Shown here piece by piece: positions 49,509-58,841 of a stretch of 64,000 bases of DNA; the first letter of the stretch is position 1; the number at the start of each line of letters is the position of its first letter. The position numbers were made by a program, and so were the translations under genes. Location of the stretch: assembly GCA_035327585.1 (NCBI GenBank), contig DAOLDD010000002.1, positions 110,633-174,632 of the forward strand, in the 5' to 3' direction. Source of the DNA: JAMLJG01 sp035327585 (GTDB taxonomy: Bacteria > Verrucomicrobiota > Kiritimatiellia > CAIVKH01). The notes beneath the pieces were generated by a model. That model worked only from the letters and a program-made list of their open reading frames with translations. It searched no databases and had not been told where the DNA came from.

Positions 49509-51209
49509 ATGGTTAAGCGTCTAATCCAAAAAGTCATCCGCCACTTGCGCGGTTCATCCACCAAATCCTCCGCGCCGAAACAATCCAAGCCGGACTTCAA
49601 AGCCGAACGCCCGCCACCGCCCCGGAGCGAGCCGGCACCGGGAGAATTCAAGCCGCGCCGCGGCGAGCGCAAACCGCGCCGCGACGAAGCGCCCCGTCCG
49701 CAAACGCCGCACAAGCCGGCGCCGGCGAAATCGACGCCTGAGGCCCTGCCGGCAACCCCTTGGGATCCCGCAAGTTTCCAAGTCCCGGCCGCCGAGGGTA
49801 AATCCCGGTTCCAGGACTTTGATTTGCCGCCCGAAATCATGCACGCGATCGCGGACCTCCAGTTCCAGTATTGCACGCCCATCCAGGCGGGATCACTGCC
49901 GGAAACCCTGAAGGGACGTGACGCACTGGGCCAGGCGCAGACGGGCACCGGCAAAACAGCGGCGTTCCTCATCACGATCTTCAATCGCATCCTGCGGAAC
50001 CCAGACGCGGAACCCCGCAAGCCGGGTTGCCCCCGGGCGTTGATCCTCGCCCCCACCCGCGAACTCTGCCTGCAAATCCACAAGGACGCCCAGTCGCTCG
50101 GGAAATACGCCGGCCTCAACTGCGTCGCGGTTTTCGGCGGCATGGACTACGAAAAGCAGAAGAACCAGTTGCGCAACCAGCGCGTCGATATCATCGCCGC
50201 CACCCCGGGACGCCTGATCGACTTCAAGCGACGGGGCGATCTCGACCTCCGTCATGTGGAAGTCCTCGTGCTCGACGAAGCCGACCGCATGCTTGACATG
50301 GGCTTCATTCCCGACGTCCGCATGATCGTGCACGCGACGCCGCACAAGGATCGCCGCCAGACGTTGTTCTTCAGCGCGACGTTTAATGATGATGTCCGAC
50401 GACTCGCGACCTCCTGGACCAAAGACCCCGTCACCATCACGGTGGCGCCCGAGCGCGTGGCGGTCGACACGGTTGAACAGGTGATCTTTATCGTCACCAC
50501 CGAGCAAAAATTCGCGCTCCTCTACAACATCCTCCAGCGCGAAAATGCCCGGCGCGTCATCTGTTTCGTCAACCGGCGCGACAACGCCGAGCGCCTGCTC
50601 GACAAACTCCGGCGCTACAACATCAACGGCGCCCTGCTCTCCGGCGCTGTTCCGCAGGACAAACGCGTCAAAACGCTGGAGAAATTCCGTGAAGGCGAAA
50701 TTCGCGTGCTCGTCGCGACGGATGTGGCCGGGCGCGGCATCCATGTGGATGACGTCACCCACGTCGTGAACTACAACCTGCCGGAAGATCCCGAAGACTA
50801 CGTGCACCGCATCGGCCGCACCGGTCGCGCGGGCGCGAGCGGGACGTCGATCAGCTTCGCGGACGAAGGCGACTCGTTCCACATCCCGGACATCGAAAAG
50901 TTCATCGGGCGTCCTTTGAGCTGCACGCACCCGGAGGACGAGTGGCTCGTCCTGCCTCCTCCTCCGCAAGGCGCCCCCCCGGAGCGCGAGCGCTCCTCCT
51001 ACTCCGGCGGCCCGCGCAGTGGTGGTGGCGGCCGCGGGGGTCCCCGCGGCGGCGGTGGTGGTCGCGGTGGTCCACGCGGCGGCGGTTCCCGTGGTGGCCC
51101 GCGCCCCGGAGGTCATCGCGGCGGCGGGCGCCCTTCCGGTCCGCGTCGTTACGATGGCCCGCCACAAACGCCGCCCCCGCCCCCCAAGGGCCCGGACCTT
51201 CCGGTTTAG
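49509..51209 (+). CDS. DEAD-box RNA helicase, RhlB-like, with RGG tail
   Basis: A 566-residue helicase. A basic, proline-rich N-terminal 95 residues precede the RhlB-like FQDFDLPPEIMHAI and the Q motif. Helicase motifs follow: AQTGTGKT (I), PTRELC (Ia), TPGRL (Ib), DEAD (II), SAT (III), VATDVAGRGIHV (V) and HRIGRTGRAG (VI). The last 70 residues are a Gly/Arg RGG-type tail ending in a proline run, likely for RNA binding. Typical jobs are mRNA decay and ribosome assembly. A good terminator follows. Confidence 0.95.
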   Translation: MVKRLIQKVIRHLRGSSTKSSAPKQSKPDFKAERPPPPRSEPAPGEFKPRRGERKPRRDEAPRPQTPHKPAPAKSTPEALPATPWDPASFQVPAAEGKSRFQDFDLPPEIMHAIADLQFQYCTPIQAGSLPETLKGRDALGQAQTGTGKTAAFLITIFNRILRNPDAEPRKPGCPRALILAPTRELCLQIHKDAQSLGKYAGLNCVAVFGGMDYEKQKNQLRNQRVDIIAATPGRLIDFKRRGDLDLRHVEVLVLDEADRMLDMGFIPDVRMIVHATPHKDRRQTLFFSATFNDDVRRLATSWTKDPVTITVAPERVAVDTVEQVIFIVTTEQKFALLYNILQRENARRVICFVNRRDNAERLLDKLRRYNINGALLSGAVPQDKRVKTLEKFREGEIRVLVATDVAGRGIHVDDVTHVVNYNLPEDPEDYVHRIGRTGRAGASGTSISFADEGDSFHIPDIEKFIGRPLSCTHPEDEWLVLPPPPQGAPPERERSSYSGGPRSGGGGRGGPRGGGGGRGGPRGGGSRGGPRPGGHRGGGRPSGPRRYDGPPQTPPPPPKGPDLPV

Positions 51210-51216
51210 TGCATAA

Positions 51217-51240
51217 GGGCGGCGCAGCGCCGCCTTTTTT
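51217..51240 (+). terminator. Intrinsic terminator of the helicase gene
   Basis: GGCGGCG - CAG - CGCCGCC (51218-51234) followed by TTTTTT (51235-51240), eight bases after the stop codon. Confidence 0.9.
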
Positions 51241-51242
51241 CT

Positions 51243-51920
51243 TTATCGGTTCCGCCACCACATGCGCAGGAAGCGCAGCGTGTCGCGCACGGGACTGATC
51301 TTGCTGCGCTCGTCGCGGTAAATGGTGCGGATCGGCACGGAAATGATGCGATGTCCCGCGCGCGCCAGTTTGATGAGCACTTCCGATTCCGCGTCGAAGT
51401 GCGTGCTGTTGCACGCGAGCAGCGGCAGCAGTTCGGCGCGATAGGCCCGGTAGCCGCACTGCGTATCCGGCACGCGTTGTCCCATGGCGTGGCTCAACAG
51501 CGCACTCATCAAGCGGTTCGTGCAGCGACGCGCAAAGGGCATGCCGCGGGTGTCATGCATACGGTCGCCGATGAGCACGTCGCACGCGCCGGAGCGGGCG
51601 GCGTCCAGGAATGCGGGCAGATCGCCCGGATCGTGCTGGCCGTCGGCGTCCATCGTGATCATCCAGGTGAATCCGTTCGTCTGCGCGTATCGAAATCCGG
51701 TCTGTAGCGCGGCCCCCTTGCCCTGATTGCGTTCGTGCCGAAGAAGCACGGCCCCCGCCCGCTCCGCGAGTCGGCCGGTGTCATCGCCCGAACCATCGTC
51801 CACCACAATTGGCGTGACCCCTTGTGCGAGAACGCCGCGTACCACTTCAGGGATGTGCCGTGTTTCGCGGTAGGCCGGGATGATCGCACACCATATGTGC
51901 CCCTGCGGATCGTTGCTCAT
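51243..51920 (-). CDS. Glycosyltransferase family 2 (dolichyl-phosphate-mannose-synthase-like)
   Basis: A 225-residue soluble GT-A enzyme: CAIIPAYRET, IVVDDGSGDDT, ERNQGKGAALQTGF, MDADGQHDPGDLP with the DxD motif, and DTQCGYRAYR. These are typical of enzymes that charge polyprenyl phosphate with a sugar. The start at 51920 overlaps the stop of the acyltransferase gene by four bases and follows AAGGAG closely. The lipA-lpxL-GT2 order suggests a lipid or envelope task. Confidence 0.9.
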   Translation of the reverse strand: MSNDPQGHIWCAIIPAYRETRHIPEVVRGVLAQGVTPIVVDDGSGDDTGRLAERAGAVLLRHERNQGKGAALQTGFRYAQTNGFTWMITMDADGQHDPGDLPAFLDAARSGACDVLIGDRMHDTRGMPFARRCTNRLMSALLSHAMGQRVPDTQCGYRAYRAELLPLLACNSTHFDAESEVLIKLARAGHRIISVPIRTIYRDERSKISPVRDTLRFLRMWWRNR

Positions 51921-52792
51921 GCGCTCCTTGCGGGTTCCGGTTTCCAGAAATCGTGGAAGAGAAACCATTGGTACGGGCGCTCGCCAATCTCCCGCTCCAA
52001 ACTATCGCGAACGGAGCGCATCGTTGCTTCCTCGCCGCCCGCAAGGTCCGGCGGGATCGGCGGGTGGATGCGCAGCAGGAAGGTGTCGTCCTCCTGTCGG
52101 ATCAGGAATACCGGCACCACCGGCGCGCCGGCCCGGCGCGCGAGCCAGGCGGCGCCGCGCGGCAGGCATACGCGCTTCCCGAATAGTTCGATCACGCGAT
52201 GTCCGCTGGAGAAATCCCGGTCCGCAAGCAACGCCACGATCTCGCCGCGTTGGAGGCTGCGCAGCAGGGCGCGGGCGGATTGGCCGAGTTGCACAACGTG
52301 CAATCCCCGGCGCTCGCGCTGGCGCCGCAGCAGGCGTTCCAGGCGCGGCAGCCGCTCCGGCGCGACGACTGCGTTCACCGGGTACCCCAGCGCGTGCAGG
52401 ACGGCGCCGCCAATTTCCCAGTTGCCGAAATGCGCGGTGACGACCACCACGCCACGCCCGCGACGTACGGCCTCCGCGAGGCGCTCCGGATGTTCGATGC
52501 TGACCCGCTCCTCCAAGTCACGCGCGGTGAGATTCGTGAAGCGGAAAAAATCGACGAGATATTTCCCGAAATGTTGGAAGGTTTTGCGGGCGTGCCCGCG
52601 CAGGGCGCGCCGCGCGGGTTGGATGCCGCGCCACAGGAAGACCTGCCGGATGTTGCCCCGCACCGCTTCACGGGCGCGGCGATTGAACAGATAATGCAGG
52701 TCGGCGATGCGCAAACCGACCCAATACGCGGCGCGCGCCGGAAGCGTCCGGCTGATGCCCGACGCCATTTGATACGAAAGATAACCGGCCAT
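51917..52792 (-). CDS. LpxL/HtrB-type lysophospholipid acyltransferase
   Basis: A 291-residue membrane-associated acyltransferase. The catalytic H-x4-E is in VVVTAHFGNWE, followed by GYPVNAVVAPERLP, the LLADRDFSSG substrate-site block, PRGAAWLARRAGAPVVPVFL and the C-terminal WFLFHDFWKPE. The family adds secondary acyl chains to Kdo2-lipid A, which fits waaA elsewhere in the window. It lies between lipA and a GT2 gene on one operon. Confidence 0.9.
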   Translation of the reverse strand: MAGYLSYQMASGISRTLPARAAYWVGLRIADLHYLFNRRAREAVRGNIRQVFLWRGIQPARRALRGHARKTFQHFGKYLVDFFRFTNLTARDLEERVSIEHPERLAEAVRRGRGVVVVTAHFGNWEIGGAVLHALGYPVNAVVAPERLPRLERLLRRQRERRGLHVVQLGQSARALLRSLQRGEIVALLADRDFSSGHRVIELFGKRVCLPRGAAWLARRAGAPVVPVFLIRQEDDTFLLRIHPPIPPDLAGGEEATMRSVRDSLEREIGERPYQWFLFHDFWKPEPARSA

Positions 52793-52803
52793 GCGGCCCC
52801 CGA

Positions 52804-53688
52804 TCAGGAGGCGGCTTGAACCGCCTCGCGCACCTCGCGTGCCGCGCGCAACAATTCCTCCGCCTTGTAGGACGAACGAACCATCGGCCCGGACGCAATG
52901 CCGAAGAAACCGATGGCGCGGGCTTCGGCTTCGTAATGGGCAAACGTCTCGGGCGGCACGAAACGGGCGACGGGCCGGTGCGCGCGCGTCGGCTGCAGAT
53001 ATTGACCGATCGTCAGGAGTCGCACGCCGGCTTCGTACAGGTCGCGGATCGCCTCAAGCAGTTCCTCATCGGTCTCCCCCAGCCCGACCATCAGGCCGGA
53101 CTTCACCGCGGGCGGAGTGTGCCAGCTCGCGGCAGCGCGCAGCACGGCGAGCGAACGACCGTAGGAAGCCTGGGGTCGGATCGCCGCCTGGAGACGCTTC
53201 ACGGTTTCGAGGTTGTGGTTGAAGACATCCGGCGCCGCATCCAGCACGGCGGCGAGCGATTCCTCATCGCCCTGGAAATCCGGCGTGAGCACCTCGACGG
53301 ATACGTCCGGCAATTCCCGCCGCAACGCGCGGATCGTCTCCGCGAAAATGCCCGAGCCGCCGTCCGGCAGATCGTCGCGCGCGACGCTGGTCAGGACGGC
53401 GTGTTTCAACTTCATGCGTTTCGCGGCCTCGGCCACGCGCCGCGGTTCGTCGGTGTCGAGCTGTTTGGGCCGGCCGGCGGGAATGGCGCAGAACCGGCAC
53501 GCGCGGGTGCACTCGTTGCCGAGCAGCATCAAGGTGGCGGTGCCATGTCCCCAGCATTCATGGATGTTGGGGCATTTCGCGCTTTTGCAGACGGTGTGCA
53601 GGCCGAGGTCGCCCACGAGGCCGTGCACTTTGCCGAAGTCGCTCTCCGCGTTCATGCGGAGCCGGATCCAGGGAGGTAGTCGAGGCAT
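52804..53688 (-). CDS. lipA: Lipoyl synthase
   Basis: A 294-residue radical SAM enzyme that inserts two sulfurs into octanoyl chains on lipoate-dependent enzymes. The auxiliary cluster cysteines are in CKSAKCPNIHEC, the radical SAM CxxxCxxC is CTRACRFC, and the closing GPMVRSSYKAEE supplies the conserved Ser ligand in RSSY. The start MPRLPPW at 53688 gives standard length. No Shine-Dalgarno is visible, and a promoter ends about where the codon begins, so the message may be leaderless. Confidence 0.95.
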   Translation of the reverse strand: MPRLPPWIRLRMNAESDFGKVHGLVGDLGLHTVCKSAKCPNIHECWGHGTATLMLLGNECTRACRFCAIPAGRPKQLDTDEPRRVAEAAKRMKLKHAVLTSVARDDLPDGGSGIFAETIRALRRELPDVSVEVLTPDFQGDEESLAAVLDAAPDVFNHNLETVKRLQAAIRPQASYGRSLAVLRAAASWHTPPAVKSGLMVGLGETDEELLEAIRDLYEAGVRLLTIGQYLQPTRAHRPVARFVPPETFAHYEAEARAIGFFGIASGPMVRSSYKAEELLRAAREVREAVQAAS

Positions 53689-53694
53689 GGATCG

Positions 53695-53722
53695 AATGTA
53701 GCAAGCCGTTGCGAAAGTGCAA
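53695..53722 (-). promoter_or_regulatory. Possible promoter of lipA with leaderless start
   Basis: On the minus strand TTGCAC (complement of 53717-53722) and TACATT (complement of 53695-53700) are 16 bases apart. The expected start site coincides with the lipA ATG at 53688. Confidence 0.4.
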
Positions 53723-53773
53723 TAGGGCGAAAATCTTTGGCGAGGGGCGCACCTTCCGGTTATCAATGGAGTC

Positions 53774-54277
53774 ATGGACGCATTGCATATTTCCGATGTA
53801 CCGCCGCCCGGCGATCCCGCGTGGGCCCCGCGCGAGGACCATATGCGCATCGCCCTGCGCCAGGCGCGGCGCGCGGCGGAGTTGAAGGAGGTGCCCATCG
53901 GCGCGGCCATTTTCCGGGGCAACCGGCTGCTGGCCCAGGCGTACAACCAGGTGGAGACGCTGAAGGACCCGACGGCGCACGCCGAGACCGTGGCGATTAC
54001 GCAGGCGGCGTCAGCGCTCGGTGACTGGCGGCTGACGGATTGCGTGCTCTACGTGACGAAGGAGCCGTGCCCGATGTGCGCGGGGGCGATCATCCTCGCG
54101 CGGTTGCCGATGGTGGTCTGGGGCGTGACCGATCCGAATCGCGGCGGCGCGGTTTCGCTCTTCCAGATTTTGCAGAACCCGGCGCTCAATCACCGCACGG
54201 ACTACCGCGCGGGATTCATGGAGGAAGCGTGCCGGACACTGCTGCAGGGTTTCTTCAGGGAGCTGCGTTCGGGCTGA
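53774..54277 (+). CDS. tadA: tRNA adenosine deaminase TadA-like
   Basis: A 167-residue cytidine-deaminase-fold enzyme with zinc ligands in AHAET (His, catalytic Glu) and PCPMCAGAI (two Cys), and the NHRTDYRAGFMEEACRTLL C-terminal helix. The conserved YNQVE, PTAHAE and QNPALNH positions match the TadA group, which deaminates A34 of tRNA-Arg to inosine. Guanine deaminase is an alternative in this fold, but the C-terminal helix favours TadA. The ORF ends 23 bases inside the convergent membrane-protein gene. Confidence 0.88.
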   Translation: MDALHISDVPPPGDPAWAPREDHMRIALRQARRAAELKEVPIGAAIFRGNRLLAQAYNQVETLKDPTAHAETVAITQAASALGDWRLTDCVLYVTKEPCPMCAGAIILARLPMVVWGVTDPNRGGAVSLFQILQNPALNHRTDYRAGFMEEACRTLLQGFFRELRSG

Positions 54278-55835
54278 GCGTGCAGACGACGGGGCCCGGC
54301 TCCGGGTATGGCGGGCAGGAGAACTGCGTGGCGATTGACGCAGGCGCGGGGGACCAGAAGACGGCCGTCCCGATGCCCTGTCCACGAAGATAATCGGTGA
54401 ATCCCTTCGAGTCGCGCAACGCTCCGCCATAAATCCAATTGATGGCCACCGGGTGCAGGCGCCCGCTCAGATCGAACACCTTCGAATAACGTTGGAACAT
54501 CAGCCAGCCGGGTTGCTCCGAGACCAAGCCGCCCTGGAACTGCGCCGCGGGCCCAAGCTTCATCGCCACCTGCGCGCGGGCTTCATGCGCCGCATTCCGG
54601 GCATCCCGCAGATCGCGATGCGCGAGCACCTGCCCCCGCAGGCCGGCCAACACCGGCATCGCGCCGAGCAGGATGATCGCCGCGATGAAGATGTAAGCGC
54701 GCGGCACCGGAAGGTGGGCGCGCCCGGTAAGCTGGTCCAATCCGTCCGCCCCGCGAAGGACCGCGTAACCGGCAAGCAAGACCCAGGCCGGCAGGAGCGC
54801 GCGCTGGATATGCGGGAGCGCTTCCGCGCCGAGGAACGGATACAGCACGGCGAAGACCGGCGGCGCCAGCACCCCGAGGAATACGGCGCTCGCCGCCGCC
54901 GGCACACGTCCGCGATACAGGTCGTAAGCAAGGCAACCTGCGCCTGCCAGAACGAAAAGACGAATGAGGGAATCCGCCAGGTAGGGGCCGCGCAGCAGCG
55001 CCGTCCACGCGGCGGCCGCGCCACCGGACTCCGCGGCGCCCGGCATGCCCGCGAAGATCGCCGTCGTCGCAGCGTCGGGCGCAACAGGCCACGGCACTTC
55101 AAGCGCCTGCCGGTTCCACCAGATCACGGGCAGCAGGAAAATCGCGCCAAGGATAAAGCCGTTGATCCAACGCACCAACACCACCTGCCAGGAGGCGTCA
55201 ATCCGGCGCAACGCCGCGAGCACAAGCGCGTGCAAACCGAAAAGTACCCAGAGCACGGCCAACTCCACACGCACGAGCAGCGCGAGGCCGACCAGCGCGG
55301 CGGCGATTAACGGCAACGGGGTTGCACCGGGGCGCAGGCCGCGCTGATGTATGACGAACGCGGCCGCGGCAAGTGCGCAAGCGAGCACCAGCGACCGTCC
55401 GCTGAACGCGTCCAGCGCAAGGGGCGCGGTGAGCACCCAGGCCGCGGTGGTCCACCACAGATAAGCCGGGCGCGGCTGGATCGCGCGCGCCCAGAGCAGC
55501 ACGGCCCAGAGGCTGATCAACGCGAAGGGCAGCGAAACGATCAGCGGCGTCGCGAGCAGTTGGGCGCCGCCCCGGTACGCGAGCGCGAGAAGCCCCTGCC
55601 AGAGACTGTCCATATGCGCGGGCAGCCGCTCCCCGCCCGCGCCCAACAGGCCGGAGGTGGCCCACTCCCGCGCGATCGCGAGATCGGCGTACGCGCGATC
55701 CATCGGGTAACGCAGCAACCGGCTTTTGTCCTGACCCAGGGCCACGAGCGCGCCGTAGCCCAGGATTCCCGCGAAGCCCGTCAGCACATACTTCAGCAGC
55801 GACCCGTTGGATCGCGAGGGCTCATCCGAATTCAT
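54255..55835 (-). CDS. Multi-spanning membrane protein, GT-C-like
   Basis: A 526-residue protein with about ten to twelve membrane helices. The first periplasmic loop carries DRAYADLAIAREW, a place where GT-C glycosyltransferases keep acidic catalytic residues, and a soluble C-terminal domain follows (GGLVSEQPGWLMFQRYSKV, WIYGGALRDSKG). The topology fits a polyprenyl-phosphate-sugar-using transferase, but no family signature is clear. It is ATGA-coupled to the SH3 protein upstream and overlaps the 3' end of convergent tadA. Confidence 0.65.
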   Translation of the reverse strand: MNSDEPSRSNGSLLKYVLTGFAGILGYGALVALGQDKSRLLRYPMDRAYADLAIAREWATSGLLGAGGERLPAHMDSLWQGLLALAYRGGAQLLATPLIVSLPFALISLWAVLLWARAIQPRPAYLWWTTAAWVLTAPLALDAFSGRSLVLACALAAAAFVIHQRGLRPGATPLPLIAAALVGLALLVRVELAVLWVLFGLHALVLAALRRIDASWQVVLVRWINGFILGAIFLLPVIWWNRQALEVPWPVAPDAATTAIFAGMPGAAESGGAAAAWTALLRGPYLADSLIRLFVLAGAGCLAYDLYRGRVPAAASAVFLGVLAPPVFAVLYPFLGAEALPHIQRALLPAWVLLAGYAVLRGADGLDQLTGRAHLPVPRAYIFIAAIILLGAMPVLAGLRGQVLAHRDLRDARNAAHEARAQVAMKLGPAAQFQGGLVSEQPGWLMFQRYSKVFDLSGRLHPVAINWIYGGALRDSKGFTDYLRGQGIGTAVFWSPAPASIATQFSCPPYPEPGPVVCTLSPNAAP

Positions 55836-56710
55836 GGAGATCGCCTTTCAATCCGCTCCAAAACCACGACCGGCTGTTTCACGCCCTGCACCCAATATTC
55901 GCGGCCATGAATGATCAGCGATTCGTTCAGCAATGAATTGAGCTGCGCGGTGTTGCCGCGCACGTAGCAGACGGTCACCTGCTGGACGCCTTCGCGACGC
56001 ACGAGGCGGAACGGGCTGGGTCGTCCGAACAGAAATGGAGCGGGCTTCAACTCGCCTTCACGGCGCACTTCGCGGCCTTGCCCCTGCAGCGGAACCAGAT
56101 TCAAATCCGCGGGTGGCGCCATTGCCACGGGCGGCATGGATGGCGCCGCCGGGTCGGGCGTCCGCGGCGACGGGGGCGGCAGTCCCGCCGGGTCGAGCGA
56201 GGGCAACACGGGCAACTCCGAAACCGGACCGACTGGTACGACGGGCGGCGGTGCGGGCACGCGCGATACAAGTTCCACGAGTTCGCGACTGACCCAGAGC
56301 GTCGTGTTTGCCGGCGCGACCTTGAGCCATTCGCCGAACTGTCCGCGTACCGGCACCGGTTCGCCGCGCGCGACGGAGCCGACGATCGTGTAGTTGATCC
56401 CGGGGCCCGCGCGCAAATTCAGCGTCTTGACCGTGCTGGCGCCGTCCTTCACGAAATCGCGGTGCGCCCAGACATCCACGCTGTCCGGCGGAACGACCTG
56501 GACCCAATCGTTTTCCATGCTGACCACGGTGAGCCGGTCCTCCGTATTCACCTGGGCGACCACCTCCGCGGCGAGGTCGGGGCGGGCGCGAAGATTCACA
56601 CGATCCGAGGTCACCCGCGCCAGCAATTCCTCCGCCGCCGCTCCACGGACGCCCGCGAGAACGACGGCGAAAAACAGGGCGCGCAACCATGTCGAATTGC
56701 ATCTGCTCAT
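55832..56710 (-). CDS. Exported protein with two bacterial SH3 domains
   Basis: A 292-residue protein with a signal peptide (LRALFFAVVLAGVRGAAA). SH3b domain 1 (about 28-88) has VTSDRVNLRARPD and VVSMENDWVQVVPP; domain 2 (about 92-150) has VKTLNLRAGPGINYTIVG and GEWLKVAP. A long Pro-rich linker (150-205) precedes a C-terminal domain of about 85 residues with VTVCYVRGNTAQLNSLLNES. SH3b domains often bind peptidoglycan. It is translationally coupled to the GT-C-like membrane protein, so the two may act together at the envelope. Confidence 0.82.
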   Translation of the reverse strand: MSRCNSTWLRALFFAVVLAGVRGAAAEELLARVTSDRVNLRARPDLAAEVVAQVNTEDRLTVVSMENDWVQVVPPDSVDVWAHRDFVKDGASTVKTLNLRAGPGINYTIVGSVARGEPVPVRGQFGEWLKVAPANTTLWVSRELVELVSRVPAPPPVVPVGPVSELPVLPSLDPAGLPPPSPRTPDPAAPSMPPVAMAPPADLNLVPLQGQGREVRREGELKPAPFLFGRPSPFRLVRREGVQQVTVCYVRGNTAQLNSLLNESLIIHGREYWVQGVKQPVVVLERIERRSP

Positions 56711-56767
56711 GGAGTCGATACTATCCGGTCAACGCGGCGACGCGAAGAATTTTATGCAGGAACCCTC

Positions 56768-58840
56768 ATGGTGAATCCCTGGTATCCCTGTCACGGCTGG
56801 CGGGAGGACGTGGAACTTTCTCCGCCCTGGACCGGCGCGGGCGGGCCCCAGGTGCGTCCGGCCTGGCGCACCGGCGCGAACCCGGGCATCCTGCTGCCCC
56901 TCTCGCCGCACGCCGGCTGGTCCCTCGGCTGGACCTGCGCCACGCCGGTATTCGTCACGCCGCATGGCCTCGTCGAGCCCGCCGGCAACGAATCGGTTCC
57001 GCCGCTGTTCTGCGCGTTTTGCCCCGAATATGGCGTACTGGCGGGAGAGTCCGCTCCAACGCACCGGCCACAATTGCTCTCGGAGCACTACGCCGTCGAA
57101 AACGGCGAGCAGGTGCAAACCATCGAGACCGCGAACGACCTCGTGCGCCTGCAATGGCGGGAGCGCGAGGGCCGCATATTCTTCCTGCTCTCGGTATCCC
57201 TGGACCAGGCGGACGATGGAACCGGGCACTGGGCGCGGCACGCGCATCTTGAGCCCGCGCAGGCGCTCCAGCAGGGATTGGAGCCCTATCAGTCCTTTGC
57301 GCTCCGCCAAACGAGCGTGCAGGCGGAGGACGCGGAGCGAATTGAAGAGACCGTCGCCCGCATGATCGCCGAACTGCGCAGCTCACGCGACGGCGCGCGC
57401 CTTTTCCGGCGTCCGCCGCCGGGCGATACCGCGCTGTGGCCAACGACGGAAATTTACGCGCTGGTGCGCGCGTGGAATGAGGTCCGCCCGGATATCGCGC
57501 GAGTGCTTCTGGATGGCCTGCTGGCCCAGGCGAATCCCGATGGATCCATCCCGGCGCGACTCGATGAAAATGGACTCGCTGCGGACGGAACAATGGATTG
57601 GCCGGTGCTCGCACACGCATTCCGCCTCGTTTGGGGCGCGTCGGCGGATCGCGCATGGTTTGACGCCGCCGCGCCGGTGATCCAGCGCCACCTCGAATCC
57701 ATCATCGCGACGCTGGACCCCGCGCGGAGCGGCCTGCCCACCTGGTCCGCGGCGAAGGATGCACTCGCGCCGGAACTCCACGACGTGGGGCTCGTCTCGG
57801 CCGATCTCATCGCCCTGCTGGTGCGCGATATTGGCGCGCTCGAAGAAGTCGCCCAGGCCATTGCCGTGCGCAGCCTCGATCTCACGGAACTGCTGGCCTA
57901 TCGAACAGTGCTGCTGACGCGCCTGCGCGATTTCCTCTGGTCGCCCGAAACGCACTCCTTCGCGGAGCGCTATGCGGACGGACGCCCGATCATCCGCCAG
58001 ACGATTTCATCCGTCATGCCGCTCCTGTGTCGTGAATTGAGCCGCGAGGAATGCACGGCCCTGTTGAACATCCTCGTCAACCGCGACCACCTGCTCGGCG
58101 CGACGGGCGTGCACGGGTGGGTTCCGTGGGCGGAGGAAACGGATCCACCGCCGGTCTGGCCGCTGCACCAACTCCTGCTCCTGGAGGCGCTCGACACACA
58201 GCGCGCGACGGCGGAAGCCGCGGCCATTCGCGCCGCGCTGCTCACGCAACTCCCGGCGCCGGACTCGCCGGCCACGCAGGCCCTGCTGCTGCACTTGATC
58301 GCCGTTCCCGCCGGCAACCGGCTGGCCTCCTCCCTGCTGGCGCCAACACTGATCTGGATAACGCAGCGCCAGCGCGGCATCCTCGCGACCGCGGCCGCGG
58401 TTTTCCTCCTGCTCAATGGGGCGGTCATCCTGCATTCCTGCCGCAAAACCAGCCTCACGCCCTCCATCATTGAAACGACGGTCGGACTCGCCCGGCGTCA
58501 TTACCAGGAAAAGAATTACGCGGAAGCGGAAACCGTCCTCGCCCGCGTGCTCGCGAGCGGAAATCCCCACGCATCGGCGAACCTGGAAATGGGCAACATC
58601 CTCTATCGCCAGGGGCGGCTGGACGAGGCCGGGCAGTTTTATCGCAAGGAATCGCCCAACCCCCAGGTCCAGGCGCAAGCGATGCACAACCTCGCTGTCC
58701 TCCTCCACGAGCAGGGACGCGGCGCGGAAGCGGCTGAATTGTGGAGGCAGTTGGTGGCGGAGTACGGTACCCGCTTTCCACCCGTCGCGGCCCGCGCCAC
58801 GGCCGCCCTGAAGTATCTGCCCGCTGAAACGGCAAAATAA
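56768..58840 (+). CDS. Helical-barrel hydrolase-like protein fused to a membrane helix and TPR domain
   Basis: A 690-residue protein. Residues 1-115 are a beta-rich front (WRTGANPGILLPLSPHAGWS). Residues 120-530 look like an (alpha/alpha)6 barrel of the trehalase or mannosylglycerate-hydrolase type, with LWPTTEIYALVRAWN, NPDGSIPARLDENGL, SGLPTWSAAKDAL and HGWVPWAEETDPPPVW. A single membrane helix (about 537-556) leads to TPR units (570-690: YAEAETVLARVL, GNILYRQGRLDEAGQFY). The ATG at 56768 has AGGA nearby. There is no N-terminal signal, so the barrel is probably cytoplasmic and the TPR periplasmic. Catalytic residues are not assigned. Confidence 0.75.
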   Translation: MVNPWYPCHGWREDVELSPPWTGAGGPQVRPAWRTGANPGILLPLSPHAGWSLGWTCATPVFVTPHGLVEPAGNESVPPLFCAFCPEYGVLAGESAPTHRPQLLSEHYAVENGEQVQTIETANDLVRLQWREREGRIFFLLSVSLDQADDGTGHWARHAHLEPAQALQQGLEPYQSFALRQTSVQAEDAERIEETVARMIAELRSSRDGARLFRRPPPGDTALWPTTEIYALVRAWNEVRPDIARVLLDGLLAQANPDGSIPARLDENGLAADGTMDWPVLAHAFRLVWGASADRAWFDAAAPVIQRHLESIIATLDPARSGLPTWSAAKDALAPELHDVGLVSADLIALLVRDIGALEEVAQAIAVRSLDLTELLAYRTVLLTRLRDFLWSPETHSFAERYADGRPIIRQTISSVMPLLCRELSREECTALLNILVNRDHLLGATGVHGWVPWAEETDPPPVWPLHQLLLLEALDTQRATAEAAAIRAALLTQLPAPDSPATQALLLHLIAVPAGNRLASSLLAPTLIWITQRQRGILATAAAVFLLLNGAVILHSCRKTSLTPSIIETTVGLARRHYQEKNYAEAETVLARVLASGNPHASANLEMGNILYRQGRLDEAGQFYRKESPNPQVQAQAMHNLAVLLHEQGRGAEAAELWRQLVAEYGTRFPPVAARATAALKYLPAETAK

Positions 58841-58841
58841 A

